Positions 33,876 through 45,585 of a stretch of 64,000 bases of DNA are shown one piece after another. Below the pieces are notes generated by a model that did no database searches, was not told where the DNA came from, and saw only the letters and a list, made by a program, of their open reading frames with translations. The stretch covers positions 434,001-498,000 of the forward strand of contig OY752140.1 in assembly GCA_963573315.1 (NCBI GenBank), in the 5' to 3' direction. This stretch comes from Entomortierella parvispora. Lineage: Eukaryota > Mortierellomycota > Mortierellomycetes > Mortierellales > Mortierellaceae. The translations under genes were made by a program, and so were the position numbers. The first letter of the stretch is position 1. Each line of letters opens with the position of its first letter.

Positions 33876-36800
33876 TCAACCGCTCAGGCTCAACAGCTGT
33901 TCATCCTGCTCTGCCAGCAATTCCTCCATTGATTTCTCTTCTTCTTCATCTCCATTTTCTTCGAGGCTGCTCACAGCGGCGCCCATAGTGTTTTTCATGA
34001 CAGATTGATACACGCGCTGCGTAAGGAGATCTTTAGGGACGCCTCGTAGCACTTGGGTTTTGCTTCCGCCCAGACTGCTGCCACCTCGACCACCTGTTTT
34101 TTCAAACGATCTTGTTGGAGACGCACCGATAGGAGATCCAGAAGCGGCTGCGAATGCGGCCGCAACGGAGTTCTGGTGGATTAGCAGGCTCTCGACCTCA
34201 GATTCGAGACTCATGATCTCCTCCTTGACCAATTCTTCTTCACTTAAAGAATGTGGGGCCGTATCTTCAGCCAGGTTACGTCCTGTCGGCTCAGTAATTG
34301 GAGTGTCCGCAACGTCGAGGAGTTGGTGTGTCCTTGATGGGGCCTTAATGGTCGCAGCCAACTTTTCCTTTTCTTCCTCATCTTCCTCCTCATCCTCTTC
34401 TCCAACACATTCCACGTCTATTCTATACAAGGACGCTCGGTGATGGTTTGGGTGAGGCGCAAGACCAGAACGCAGGCGTGGATAGAATGGCAAGGCTGAA
34501 CCAGCCGTGACAACAGCTGGGGCAAGATGGCCAGTACCGCCGGCAGTGTTAACACTCATCAACTTCCCAAACACACCGTGTAGAGGAAAAGAAGATGTAG
34601 GAGAAGTGGGAGAAGTCGGAGCCGAGGCACGCCTGGGGTTTCTTTGTAGATGGTGTTGAATCTCGGCGGCCGCCTCTTGGTGCTGATCTATGCAATCCAA
34701 ACATACTCGAATAGCCTTGCTGCCAGCTGCAACGCCCAGTTCTCCAGTAGCGCCGCCGACATGAACAATTGTACCTCCTCCATGTCCTCCCCCGCTTCCC
34801 CCGGCAACGGCCAAAAGCCCTTGTTCGCCAAACAGACCCGCATCCTTCATTTGACAGCACTTCCAGCAAATAACACGACCACAAAGACGGCAATGATGCT
34901 TTCGGACCAAGACTCCAAACTTGGTAATGTTGCACACCATACAAATAGTCGCATCCTCGTCTCGGACCCACCCGGACGTGTTCCGAACTGTCGCAATTGA
35001 ACTTTGACTGTTCGATGAGGGAATGAGCGATGCCAGGCTCGTGGAAGATAATCGATTACTGTTCATATTACCAGGCGTGATCGTCGCAGTGAGATCCATT
35101 CCTGAGTTAAGTGCCGGGTCAGCCAATGACCCTTGGGACGCTTTCATAGCCAAAAGGGCTTCAACGGAGACCTCCTCCACTTTCCGATCACCTTCCGTTC
35201 CATCCAAGTCCGTATGCAGGTGAACAATATCCGCCGCAGAGACAACCCTACGAGTAGGTCGTGTCGTTTCGCTCTGATAATTGCTTGCCTTTAGGAACCA
35301 AATCGGATCAAATGTAGAACCAGTTGATGATCTGTCAACGACAGCAGAAGACCTTTGCGTTTGGTTGCCTGAGTTGGAAGAGGAAGAAGAAACATCGCCA
35401 GCATTGCTAGCAGCTGACGATGCCGCATGTTGAGACAGTCGGTGCTGGAGAATCTGCTGTTGTTGCTGGTGATGGTACTGAAGTGCCTTGGCCGCATTTG
35501 TTCCCTTGAGCGTCGCGTAAGAAGGTGAAGATGCCGCGGATGCGTCCTTGCCGTGATCTGAAGCAGAGGAAAATGAGGGGAACGATCCTCCAGTCATCGC
35601 GAAAGAGAAAAGACTTCCTGCCATAGACTGCGGTCGGTTCAGGTGCTGTTGATATTGATGAAGGTCAAACGCTGCGCCCGGCGAGACCAAAGGCGAAGAT
35701 GTCAGGATTCCAGATCCATCGACTGTGCTTGGTATATTTCCACTGCTTGGGCTGCCTGTGGCGCCGCCATAGTAATTATGGCCCATAATACTGCCGCTTC
35801 CATTTGGTTTGATTGGAGATCCAAGGTTGAGTCCATTATGTAGACCCCATGTCTTGAGGAACGAGGTGTCAAACGAGAAGGCTGAATGGCGTTTAAACTT
35901 TTTCAAGTCTGCCAAGTACTTTGATTGGAATAGCAGATGATGCTTGTGCGCCAGTATGGTGTCGTTTAGAAGCCTCAAAAACCCATCGCGAAGTTGCGCC
36001 GACTCGAATTGGACCATGCAAGAAAATTGTGGCCCTGTTACCTTCAGCAAAGGTAGGTCTATGATCAGCAAAAGTGAAGGTTAGTGAGAGAGAAAGAGGG
36101 AGGGAGGGAGGGAAGGAGGGAGAGCGAGAGAGGGTGGTTGTAATACCATCCTTTTCCACGATATCGGCTTGAACTTGTGTGAGTCGACAAATCTTCTGGT
36201 TTTTCAAGTATCCAGCATAGGGATTTGCCTCGATCGCCGAGCCTGAGGGCAAAGATGTTGCTTTTGAACCTTCAAGATTGATATTCTGCTCTTCCAGGGT
36301 GGGCGAACTTTGGTCAAACGCGCTGACAGTTGAGTCTGTATCGTCATCTTTCTGTGACCCTTCCACATCTTCTTGCCCTTCGAGCTTGAGTTCCTCCATT
36401 ATACAAGGGCCTGGGTTGTCTTCCTCTGCTTCCGCTTTCGAGGCAGTGGTACGAAGAGAGCCAATCTTGATCCCACTGACAAGTACGTCGGAGAAAAGAT
36501 AGAGGTGCTAGTAAATTGACAAAAGTCAGGATAACTGAAAATACCGTTTCTGGTTGCTAATGATTTGATGCAAAGGTTTGTTCAAATACCATGTCTTCCC
36601 GAGAGTCATCTGTTCCTATCCGATGGACGCTTGTTGAATGCACCAATGTCCGACTGTTGGCAAGCAATGGCTATATTCACAGGGCAAATAACAAGGTCAA
36701 GGGATTTGTTTGATCGGCGATGCCCGTACGTCAAGTCCAAAGAATTTTCCTTACCTTGCCCTCGTCGAACTCATATTCGATCTCACAGATCCGATGGAAC

Positions 36801-38218
36801 TCTCCAAAGCGAATGTTGCGACTTGGACGGTCCTGCCGTCGTCCCATTCTGTGAGCAGCCATGATCTTGGCCCCCCCATTCTGCTGAAGGGCAGCAATCA
36901 TTGCGGCTCGTTGCAACACATCCTTTCGAGCCTGGGAGGTTAACGACGGCAAAGAAGATCTAGGCTGCAGATTAGAGCCTCCTGATGTCGCACTTCCTGA
37001 TCCCAGTACGCCAGTTCCGTCACCGCTTCCATTGCCACTGTCACCAAGAAAGCCCGAATGATCTATTCCTAGAAGAGTTCCAGTGCTCCCTGCCACACCA
37101 GCCAAAAAGGCCGAGGAGGCGGATGCGGTCATGGTCAATCCCGCTGCTATGCTTCCACCTAGTCCACCGCCAACGCCGCCCATACTTCCTCCAGACCCAG
37201 CGTGACTACTGTTGCTACCAAGGTAGCTTTTTGCAGACTGGTGATGGTGACTGACAATCGCCAGAGCAGAAGCCATACTTTCGCCTACCATGGCTGCGCC
37301 GGTGACACCGCTTCCACTGCTGTTGCCATTGCTATCAATCATCACCATGTCATTATGGGAGTCCTCGAGATCCATAAGCGAGATGGCGTCGGATCCACAC
37401 ATGGGTCGGTGATTCGGTCCTTGCTCTCCTGTTTCTGATCCCGAAGAAGAGTCACCCCCTGTCGCCGCTGTTGATGTTCCTGATGAGGTTGCAGAAAGAC
37501 TAAAGTACGAGTTATGAGAGGGTCCGTTCGCATTCAGGAACGCCAACGTGTCCGCCCGAGACATGGTCAAGGATGCTCCCGCAGATGCTGGTGGTGATAA
37601 TTGACCCAGGGCAGCCAAGTTGAAGCCCGCGTATCGCTGATTCGGCAGAATATGAGGCGCGGCCAGAGGTGTTGAGGACAGCTTTGAGGTCGACAGCGGT
37701 CGGCTGAGAACCTTTCCAGATGGTGAATCCAAGGCAGTGGTGGCTAGAGAAGATGGCGAAGGCGGAGGGTGCGATATACCATGACTTCGCCGAGGCGCTA
37801 ATGCAGGGTGGCTGCTGCCTGCTGGGGGCTGTGCAGTACCGTTTCCAGGAGAGGTACGACCAGAACTGAGGCTAGGGTCGCTCAGCAGGCTGTCAACTGA
37901 GGAGGCCATCGAGGTCCCAGAGTCTTTCTTATGAAGCGTAGCCGTTGTAGCCGTAAAAGATGAAGGGTCGTCTTCTTTCTGGACGTCGCCACAGGCGCCC
38001 TCCGGGGGCGTGATCATGAATGTCGGGGACAGGGGTTGAGCGGGTGATTTAGCTTGAGATGACACAGTCGCGGTCGCTGCTGAAGTCGTGGTTGTTGTTA
38101 TTGTTGCCGAAGGAGGAGCTGTTTTGGTCGAGATGGCAAGTAGCTTGGCTGGCAGCATCGTGGCCTTTGTAATAGTCGCAGATGTCTCCACGACTGCATC
38201 CAACGTTTGTTCGCCCAT
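33876..38218 (-). CDS. PH-FYVE domain protein, PI3P-binding
   Basis: Four exons (36755-38218, 36590-36670, 36147-36507, 33876-36058) give 1362 aa. The start at 38218 (MGEQTLDAV) was taken as the first credible ATG; an in-frame ATG farther up lies in probable leader. Residues 1-460 are Ser/Gly/Ala-rich. A PH-like domain spans about 470-700: GEFHRICEIEYEFDEGK, a 27-codon middle exon PLLANSRTLVHS..., then HLYLFSDVLVSG. The FYVE finger (about 997-1090) has WVRD, RKHHCRLCGRVICWKCC and RVCLDC, all three PI3P-binding signatures. A Gly-rich loop of about 45 residues interrupts it. A C-terminal coiled coil and an acidic EEEEKSMEELLAEQDEQ tail follow. Likely endosomal or vacuolar; relation to Pib2 or Phafin is possible. 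Confidence 0.8.
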
Positions 38219-39507
38219 TTTAAGAGCAGGAAGTGCAAGGCTTATGAACAGGCCAAAAGGGACTCCAAGGAGGTCGAGAGTGACAGGATTGTGGTGAGGA
38301 TGACTAGTGGCGAGTGATGTCTGGTTGGATTTGGAATGTATATTTATGGCGATAAAATGAAATCGTGGGAACAAGGTCCTTGAGCGTAGGACTCTTGAGG
38401 TGGGTATAGCAGGTCTGGATGGGTATACAAAATGCAAGGCGGTGAAGAGAAAGGGAGAAAGAGAGAAAGAAAAAAAAACGAGGGAAAAAATTGAAAGGGC
38501 GGGTGTTTAAGTGTGAAAAGAAAGGGTGCGTGCGCTCGACCTTCTTGATTCTTGATGGTTTGTGATGCACTGCGGCCATGGTCAAGGGACCTTTTGACCA
38601 ATGGTGCACTCAAAGATATCATTGGACAACAGGATACTCTCCCACTTTCATCCATCGTTTTCCTCGGGAGATAGACGTCTTCTTTCCAACAAGAACAAAC
38701 TGTCCAACCTGAGCAGGCAAGCACGCAACATCGATTTGGCTCAAAATGGCGCGTGGATGCTCATGGGGTGAGAGATCGGTGTGATTGTCTGTGTGCAACA
38801 TAAAAAACAAAAAAAAAAGGGGAGACCACCTGTTCATTCTGACCTTCTGTTTTTTGATCCGGTTTTTGCATTAGCGGATGAAGGGGACACGCACTTCCTT
38901 TTGTTGCCTGAACCTCGATTAACCCGACGGGCGCAACGATCATGTCTCTCAGGCACTCTCCCACCAACACCCTTTCCCCCACTCATTTCGTCGGACAGCT
39001 CGTTACTCTCGTTGCATGTCACGCGTACCTTGTCTTCACAGTGAAGATCAAAAGGAGGTGAGGCACACGGCATGTTGGAGTCTTTCCCACCATTTTCTTC
39101 ATGTTTTCTTTTGATATAGTGGCGGAAAATGGGCGTACAATCAAATGCAGACTGTACAGCAGACCATCGCAGAGTTTTGTAATAAAAGAATCAGAGACCC
39201 GTTGTCGTCCTTTTCTACGACGCATGTACACACCGCATGCAAATCTCAGAAAGAGACAAAGAGGACTGAGAAACCACCCACCAAGCTACCAAAAAATATG
39301 CCCAACAAAAGTAAACACTATGCTACCTCCTTCTACTATTAGACCTCGCGTGAGTGCGATAATTGCTTGCGCCCGTTCCCGAAGTGGATCCCTTTCAATT
39401 GCATCATAGTTTTCATAACCATAAACCACAAAGTTGGTGTCTGGATTCAGATACGTGCAAAGTCTAACATGTCGAAAGTGTTACAACAAACACAAGATCG
39501 ACCATTT
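38219..39507. other. Intergenic region, no gene seen
   Basis: Holds the leader and promoter of the PH-FYVE gene and the 3' flank of GUP1. A minus-strand frame continues upstream of the FYVE start to 38437 but is Pro/His/Leu-rich and looks like untranslated leader. Pyrimidine-rich stretches occur on the minus strand near 38440-38510. Confidence 0.45.
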
Positions 39508-41905
39508 TTAATAGTTCAAGAAGATACCACGACGCCTCTCAGCCTCGCGCACCTCAAATTGCATCTGGGCACAAACAAACATGGCGCAGAAGCAGCAACA
39601 CATTGTCACCCATCCCTGAGCTGTCGAGAACAGATCGTAGAGCATCGTCTTGACACCATCCAGCCCTATGCAGAAACCCACCAAGTTGGCTATCATCATC
39701 AGCATGATGTTTCCAACCGCTCCCACTGCACAGAGGTGGCGGTAATAAGGCCAACTTCCCCACTATTATTTCGAGAGTGAATTGAGGATTGAGGATGAAA
39801 GTACGCAAGGTAAGTTTTCGAGCACATGCTGTCACATGCACCACCAATCGTTCATCATGGGGGCATTTCATATTCTCATCCCAATGTTTGCACGATTGCA
39901 TTTTGAACTTACCTCCTTCTTGTTAAAGATCTTGGAGGCGGTGATCTCAGGTACAACAAACAAGGTGATGAGCCATCCCCATGCCAGCAGCCTCAGGTTG
40001 ATATCATGCCAAATCGCCACAAAAGTAAACACGACCCAGATGTTGTAGATGGCATACCGTGTCCCTCCCAAGGGGATATAGATATATCGAAGGGTCCAAA
40101 GGTTGTAGCTCTTGTGCCAGCTGCGCCAGAACCCCAAGGCCGAGTAGTTGTTGGTTACGCAGCGCAACATATTCTCAGGGGCCTCAATGCCATCCAGCAA
40201 TGCCCAAAGTCGGAAGAAGCGCCAGATAATCATCAACTTGAGCCATATCAGAATCAAGTTGAAAAGTCCAATCATACAGATCTGAAGAATAGGATCGTCG
40301 ACCCAGGCTTGACGTTTGCTGATCGCTACCATATGCATGTAGTGCATTGTAAATTCCATGGTCAAAAAGCAGAAAATGAAACGGCCGATCCACATGTATT
40401 TCGACTTTTTGGTGATCTCCTTGGGGTATCGCAGCTAATACAATACAAAGAAATATGAAAATAAAGGTCAGCACGTTGTCCCAGTCAGGATCCTTGATTT
40501 CTGTTATATATTTTCCTGAATAAAACCCGTTACCTGGGAAATGAAGTCATTGAAGGTCATAATAGGTCCGGCAACGTAAAGTGGTGCGTATAAAGCAAAC
40601 GCCGCATAGTAGAGAAAGTTGTAGTCTTCGGCAAAGCATGGCCAGCTGACACGCTCTTTGTCCGTCAATGACGCCTGATCCCGTTCTTCCTTCTATAATG
40701 TTGATTGTATAACAATTAATTGTCTACTGTAGGAGTTGAACCTCGCTTACTTTTGATATTGATTTGGCTTACAGAGTTGGAGATGTGAGATTGTCTCAAA
40801 GACCAGTAGTAATCCAGATTGAAAGAGACCAGGCGAAGCATGGTGAACTTGAAAGTTACATCCCAGCGAGAGTTCATTCCTGTATTCGAATCCTGGAAAT
40901 GCCGGCACACAAAGCAGTGTTAGGTTTGCAACTCAAAGATACTCGATACGTGAACTTTGCAATGGGTCACTAGTGGTGCGTCTTCTTACCATCCACGACA
41001 ACGCCGGATGAAATTGTGCAAATGTATATCCCTCATACCTCTCGTTCGCAAACAAGATGGCAACGTTGAAAATCCAAGTGAGAACTGGCATCCAGCGAGC
41101 CGATCCACCAATCTTGGCAATGGCGTAGTTGATCCCGAGAATGGCACCGATTTTGAACAGACTGTTCCCACTCATCACGTACAGGTAGATCACTGAGAAA
41201 GCCAAAAAGAAGTAGGCCCGGTAAAGAGGCTGGAGAGGCGATTTCACGGGGGACACTGGAACAAAGTGTTGTCTAAAGAGATGACTGAGGGGCAAGTAAA
41301 CACAGATCGCTGCGAACAAGACAGGCAAGTTGTTGCGAAAGTTGGCGTATTGTTCATCGCTGTTGTCCTAATTTTGGTCCAAGAACATGGTGGGCTGTTA
41401 AGTTACAGTGGGCTGTTTTTGTAAAGAGTCAGAAACGCCTGGTTGTCGTCTTGCAGCTTACCACTTTGTATCCGAACCACCCATCCTCGAGAAGATCCTT
41501 GAACTTTTCATAGTTGGGGTTGCTTTCTATGTATCCCCAGACATCGAAGACAAAGAGCCCATCGTGTTATTGTTAGCACTCATTTCATCGTCAGCCAGGT
41601 GCCTTTTCTTTCCTCTGATACTGATCAGGTTTGTTGCACCCACCCGAGCTGGCATCGTGAGCCGTCTTGAACATGTAAGGCACGCATGTGATGAAGACAA
41701 AGTAGTAAAAGTAGAACTCCTTGGTATTCCAGAGTGAGGGGTTCGTAGTCCGGTCCTGGATCTTTTTTTTATGGGTGTATTCTGCTGGCCTTGTTGATTC
41801 ATTGCCGTCGGACCGGCTCTGTCCTATGAAGGAGGAAACCTCCTCGGCTTGAGCTCCGGCTACAGCGCGTCGGCCCGATTCGAGATGTTCACGATGGGCG
41901 ACCAT
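39508..41905 (-). CDS. GUP1: Gup1-like membrane-bound O-acyltransferase
   Basis: Seven exons (41644-41905, 41462-41526, 40990-41367, 40773-40892, 40534-40692, 39913-40434, 39508-39762) give 586 aa in phase. The MBOAT signatures [22 protein letters not shown] and the His-bearing [17 protein letters not shown] lie in the long sixth exon; the two conserved catalytic-region histidines are present. There are about ten hydrophobic segments. It begins with a soluble N-terminus ([11 protein letters not shown]) and ends in a basic [10 protein letters not shown]. Gup1 is an ER-membrane acyltransferase that remodels GPI-anchor lipid with a C26 chain in yeast. Divergent from RRG7. Confidence 0.93.
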
Positions 41906-42601
41906 TGAGATGTCGAGTCGTTCCTCTTTCCTGGTGCGAATCCGATGTAAGCGAGAGAGGGATGAAAGGACGACAGGAGAGGATGAGGGGAGAGAAGGAA
42001 AGGAGGAAAGGAGGAAAGAGAGAAAGAAGAGGAAGGAAATGGAGCGGAACAAGGCAAGAGACAACGGGGCAAGCGTCGAGAGCACGAATAGCACGAGCCA
42101 GGGGAGATTTTCGGTCCTTTCTCCCTGTGCAGAACGTGCAGAACGGGTTTCGTGCTCTTGAGGCTGGGCGGTCAATAAATTGTCCGTTCGAGCAAACGAC
42201 TTGTCCTGTCCTTGGTTGGCGCTATTGCCCCTGGTGCCCATGCTCTCTTGGCCTGGGTTCTCATTTTCAATGGATGCTTCTCGTTTTGAACTTGTTTTCT
42301 GTCCTTGTTCTCTTGTCCCCCTGTCTCTTCCCCACCCGAGCTTGCCACCATTGAAGCGGGACGTGCCTGGATATCGCACTGGAGGTTTCTCTGCCTGTGA
42401 AGACTGACAGAGGGCGACAAGCCACCGTTGACCCCTTTTTAGGCTGTGTCCTTGACGCGATACCCACATGTTGATCTTACTTGCGTTGCCACCCATCCCA
42501 CCGACCCACGGGCGACATACAGGAGCCAAGCCTACAACAAAGACCAACCCCTCGGCCACACACAAGCATCTTCGACCTCATTCCCAGCACCATTCATCAA
42601 A
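41906..42601. promoter_or_regulatory. Shared divergent promoter region (GUP1 / RRG7)
   Basis: A 696-bp gap between head-to-head starts, with a purine-rich block on the + strand (about 41950-42060). Open frames extending into it from both sides are leader sequence. No gene seen. Confidence 0.45.
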
Positions 42602-43804
42602 ATGAACTCCTCAAAAACATTGCTCGCATTCGCCCGGAGAAAAGCGTGGTCCTCGCCTTGCTGCCGAATGCAGCATGCCGCTCGAGCACGATCTACCCTG
42701 GCTAGCCCAAGCACCGCAGTGGATTGGGATTACTTTCAATCGGAACCAACTCCTGAATCACTTCCCACTTCCTCTGTCAACTCGAGACCTCAAGGACAGG
42801 ACCTTCTTCCAGCGGTAACCCTCACGCAGAAAACGCCCTCAACGATGGCAAAAAGCAAATTAAGAGCAGACAACATCTTCACACCACCACCAGTAACATA
42901 CCAGGAGCACGCCACTGCCAATATTTCCACAACACACCCAAAGCTGGAGGCAGCACCTTTCCCCCGGGATATTCACACTTGCATGCCGTATATTAGCCGC
43001 GAAGTCCTCTCAACGTCAATATCTGGCGTCAAAGGAAAGCACAATAATCTGGAGAGCTTTGAAGAGATAGCACACAACACGGACAGTACCATCTATCGTG
43101 GAACGCTTTTTGAGTACCAAACGCAGGAGATTTTGAAGAAAAGCCTGGGAATCTATACGCAACGATCAGCTGGAAACGGTGATTTCGGAGTAGATCTACG
43201 CGGCACTTGGTTCCTACCCCTAAGCGCATCTCCAAAGCCTGGAGACATGGTGCGGCACCTCAAAGTGATAGTGCAGTGCAAGACGATGCAAGGAAAGATT
43301 GGACCGAAATACGTACGAGAGCTTCAGGGCTCGCTATCGTACGAGACGCAGCCGACCATGGCGATTTTGGCGATTTCGTCCGAGTTTACCAAGCTGGCTC
43401 TTCTTCCTTACATGAAATCACTCTGGCCCATGGCCCTGGTCGTCATTGATACTAAGGAACACATATGCAAAAAGCTGATGTGGAACAGGGCTGCGGAGAA
43501 GGTGATGCATGACCTTCAAATTGCCTCGAAATTGTGGAAGGATCCTCAAGGAAATCTCCAACATCATCCTGTTCTTTGCTTTGACGGAAAGGTTGTAGAC
43601 AGGCTACCAGGTCCTTTTCTGAACGATTCTGCCATTGATGCTGATACAGCAGAGTCACCCAACATTGGCCTTCCAGTAGGCCATGTGATTCCGGATTGGA
43701 ATATCGGCACTCAACGAGAATACCCCTATTTTGTCCCAGAGGTGACTGGAGCCGAAGGCAAACCTGAGGATGCAATCGAGCCCTCGAAGCAAGATTTGCC
43801 GTGA
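42602..43804 (+). CDS. RRG7: Rrg7-like mitochondrial protein with PD-(D/E)XK fold
   Basis: A single exon of 400 aa; ATG 42602 follows CAAA and gives a basic, acid-free start (MNSSKTLLAFARRKAWS...) typical of a mitochondrial presequence. The core (about 155-300) has GTLFEYQTQEIL, GDFGVDLRGTW and VIVQCKTMQGKIG, matching the E, GxD and QxK positions of Mrr-type restriction-endonuclease folds, as in the Rrg7 family (required for respiratory growth). Its cellular substrate is not known. It is the longest intronless gene in the window. The HAP5 start lies 153 bp downstream on the same strand. Confidence 0.85.
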   Translation: MNSSKTLLAFARRKAWSSPCCRMQHAARARSTLASPSTAVDWDYFQSEPTPESLPTSSVNSRPQGQDLLPAVTLTQKTPSTMAKSKLRADNIFTPPPVTYQEHATANISTTHPKLEAAPFPRDIHTCMPYISREVLSTSISGVKGKHNNLESFEEIAHNTDSTIYRGTLFEYQTQEILKKSLGIYTQRSAGNGDFGVDLRGTWFLPLSASPKPGDMVRHLKVIVQCKTMQGKIGPKYVRELQGSLSYETQPTMAILAISSEFTKLALLPYMKSLWPMALVVIDTKEHICKKLMWNRAAEKVMHDLQIASKLWKDPQGNLQHHPVLCFDGKVVDRLPGPFLNDSAIDADTAESPNIGLPVGHVIPDWNIGTQREYPYFVPEVTGAEGKPEDAIEPSKQDLP

Positions 43805-43956
43805 AATAAAGCAGCCACCAGTCACATGATTTTTTTTTTTTTTTTTTTTTTCACGAGCCGTCTCAAAAGTCAATTTTTTGGTAGTCGCGTGCAAACCATG
43901 TAGAGCAAACCTCCGCTCTTTGTCCCCTTCCCATCGTTTGACCAAGAATATAGAAC

Positions 43957-45538
43957 ATGAACCGCCATAGCTATCAGCAACAACAGCAGCGACAGCCACA
44001 GCAACCATCTAATGGCATGCCTACTCCATCATATCCAAACTATAGCCAAACAGCGACATACTACAATGGGCAGATGCTGCCGCTGGTTCCGCAACAGCAG
44101 TACCAGCCTCAGCAACAACAACAGCAGCAATTACAGCAACGAACTCCCTACCCTATTTATCAGATGATGCCCTCGTCCATGGGCCATCCTCCTCCGCTCC
44201 CGCTGCAGCATCATCATGATCCATCTCTTGCACACCAACAGCCCATGCATCAAGCCCATCAACACCTTCTCAACGCGTTCTGGGCTCGACAGATGTATGA
44301 GATACAGAACGTTGCCCAAGACTACAAGCTTCATTATCTGCCTTTGGCGCGGATCAAGAAAGTCATGAAGACTGACGATGATGTTAAGGTAGAGAGCCTT
44401 TTAATACGTGGCGGTCTCATTCTTGCTAACCCTTGGAGTTCTCATCGAACAGCACTGACAACCAAAATACTTTTCATTTTATTTGATCATGCTTGTTAGG
44501 CCAAGGTATGGAAAGAGAAAAGAACTCTGGACTCTTTACCGTTGAGTTCAATATCAAAAGACTTAGCCCACTGTTTCTTTCTAGATGATAAGTTCGGAAG
44601 TACCCATGATCTTTGACAAAGGTTGTGAGATCTTTATCACAGAGCTTACTTTACGTGCATGGTAAGAAAGTCTGAAGTCTCAAACTTTTCTCCCTTCTCC
44701 CGATCTGAGAAGGAGAGCATTCCTTCGCTCATTTGTCCATGAGCTTCTTGTACATATCGACTTTTATTTCAATGGACACTAATCCCCATCCTGCGTCGTT
44801 CCAGGATCCACGCCGAGGAGAACAAAAGACGGACTTTACAAAGAAGCGATATAGCTGCCGCGATCTCCAAGACCGATCTTTTTGATTTTCTTATAGACAT
44901 TGTGCCTCGAGAAGAATATAGGATTTCAATTCCAAAGGAACATCACAAGGCTGAGCTGTTCAAGACAGGTGCTCGAGCTTCATACTCAGAGGGCGTTGGA
45001 TACGGCTACGGTGTTGGTAGCGGTGTTGGTGGCGGTAATGGCATGGGGTTGAGTGGTCGAAAAAGTCTGGATACCATGTTCCAGCTGCCCATCCCAACTG
45101 CTCCTGGATCAGCAACCGGACCCAGAGGGCCAAGTGGAGGGATTGGGTTGGGTGGCTCTGGTCTTTTGGATCCTCTAGGAGACTTTTCATTACCAAGTGG
45201 AGTGGTCACCTCGTCCGCAGCACCACCGTCCTCATTACCGCCTGCAGTGGCAGGACCCTCGCCTGGGTTGCTGGAGTCGTCTTTTCCTTATGATCTGATC
45301 GGTGGAAACGATCCTGGATCAACTTTTGGTTTGGTAGGGAGATCAAAGTCAAATGAGGTAAAAGTCATATACTTGAGATGAAAGGAAGCTAATCGTGATA
45401 AATCGTTCTGCGACATTCACTTAGGATAACTCGGCTAATGAGGCGCTTGAGTCGTTTTCGCAAGAGTCTCAACGGCAACAACAACAACAACAACAGCAAG
45501 AAGAGCAACAAGAGTTTGTGAATCAATATCCAGGATAG
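43957..45538 (+). CDS. HAP5: NF-Y subunit gamma / CCAAT-binding factor Hap5
   Basis: Exons 43957-44388, 44585-44661, 44805-45357, 45425-45538 give 391 aa. The histone-fold core (about 97-200) reads [34 protein letters not shown], then [20 protein letters not shown], and [18 protein letters not shown], nearly the consensus for NF-YC. It pairs with Hap3/NF-YB to bind CCAAT with Hap2. The N-terminus is Gln/Pro-rich; the C-terminus is Gly-rich and ends in a Q/E tract. The first intron is 196 bp; within it GCCAAG (44500-44505) is flanked by TTAG and GTATGG and could be a 6-nt microexon, which would insert Ala-Lys between K and M. Confidence 0.92.
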
Positions 45539-45585
45539 GTGCACTCTGTCGTATGTAATAAAAAGAATATCTTTCATGTCGTATT

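Noticed and set aside
36731-38437. Start of the PH-FYVE protein at the far upstream in-frame ATG (38437)
   Set aside because: The extra residues are Pro/His/Leu-rich like translated leader; MGEQTLDAV at 38218 is the more plausible start.
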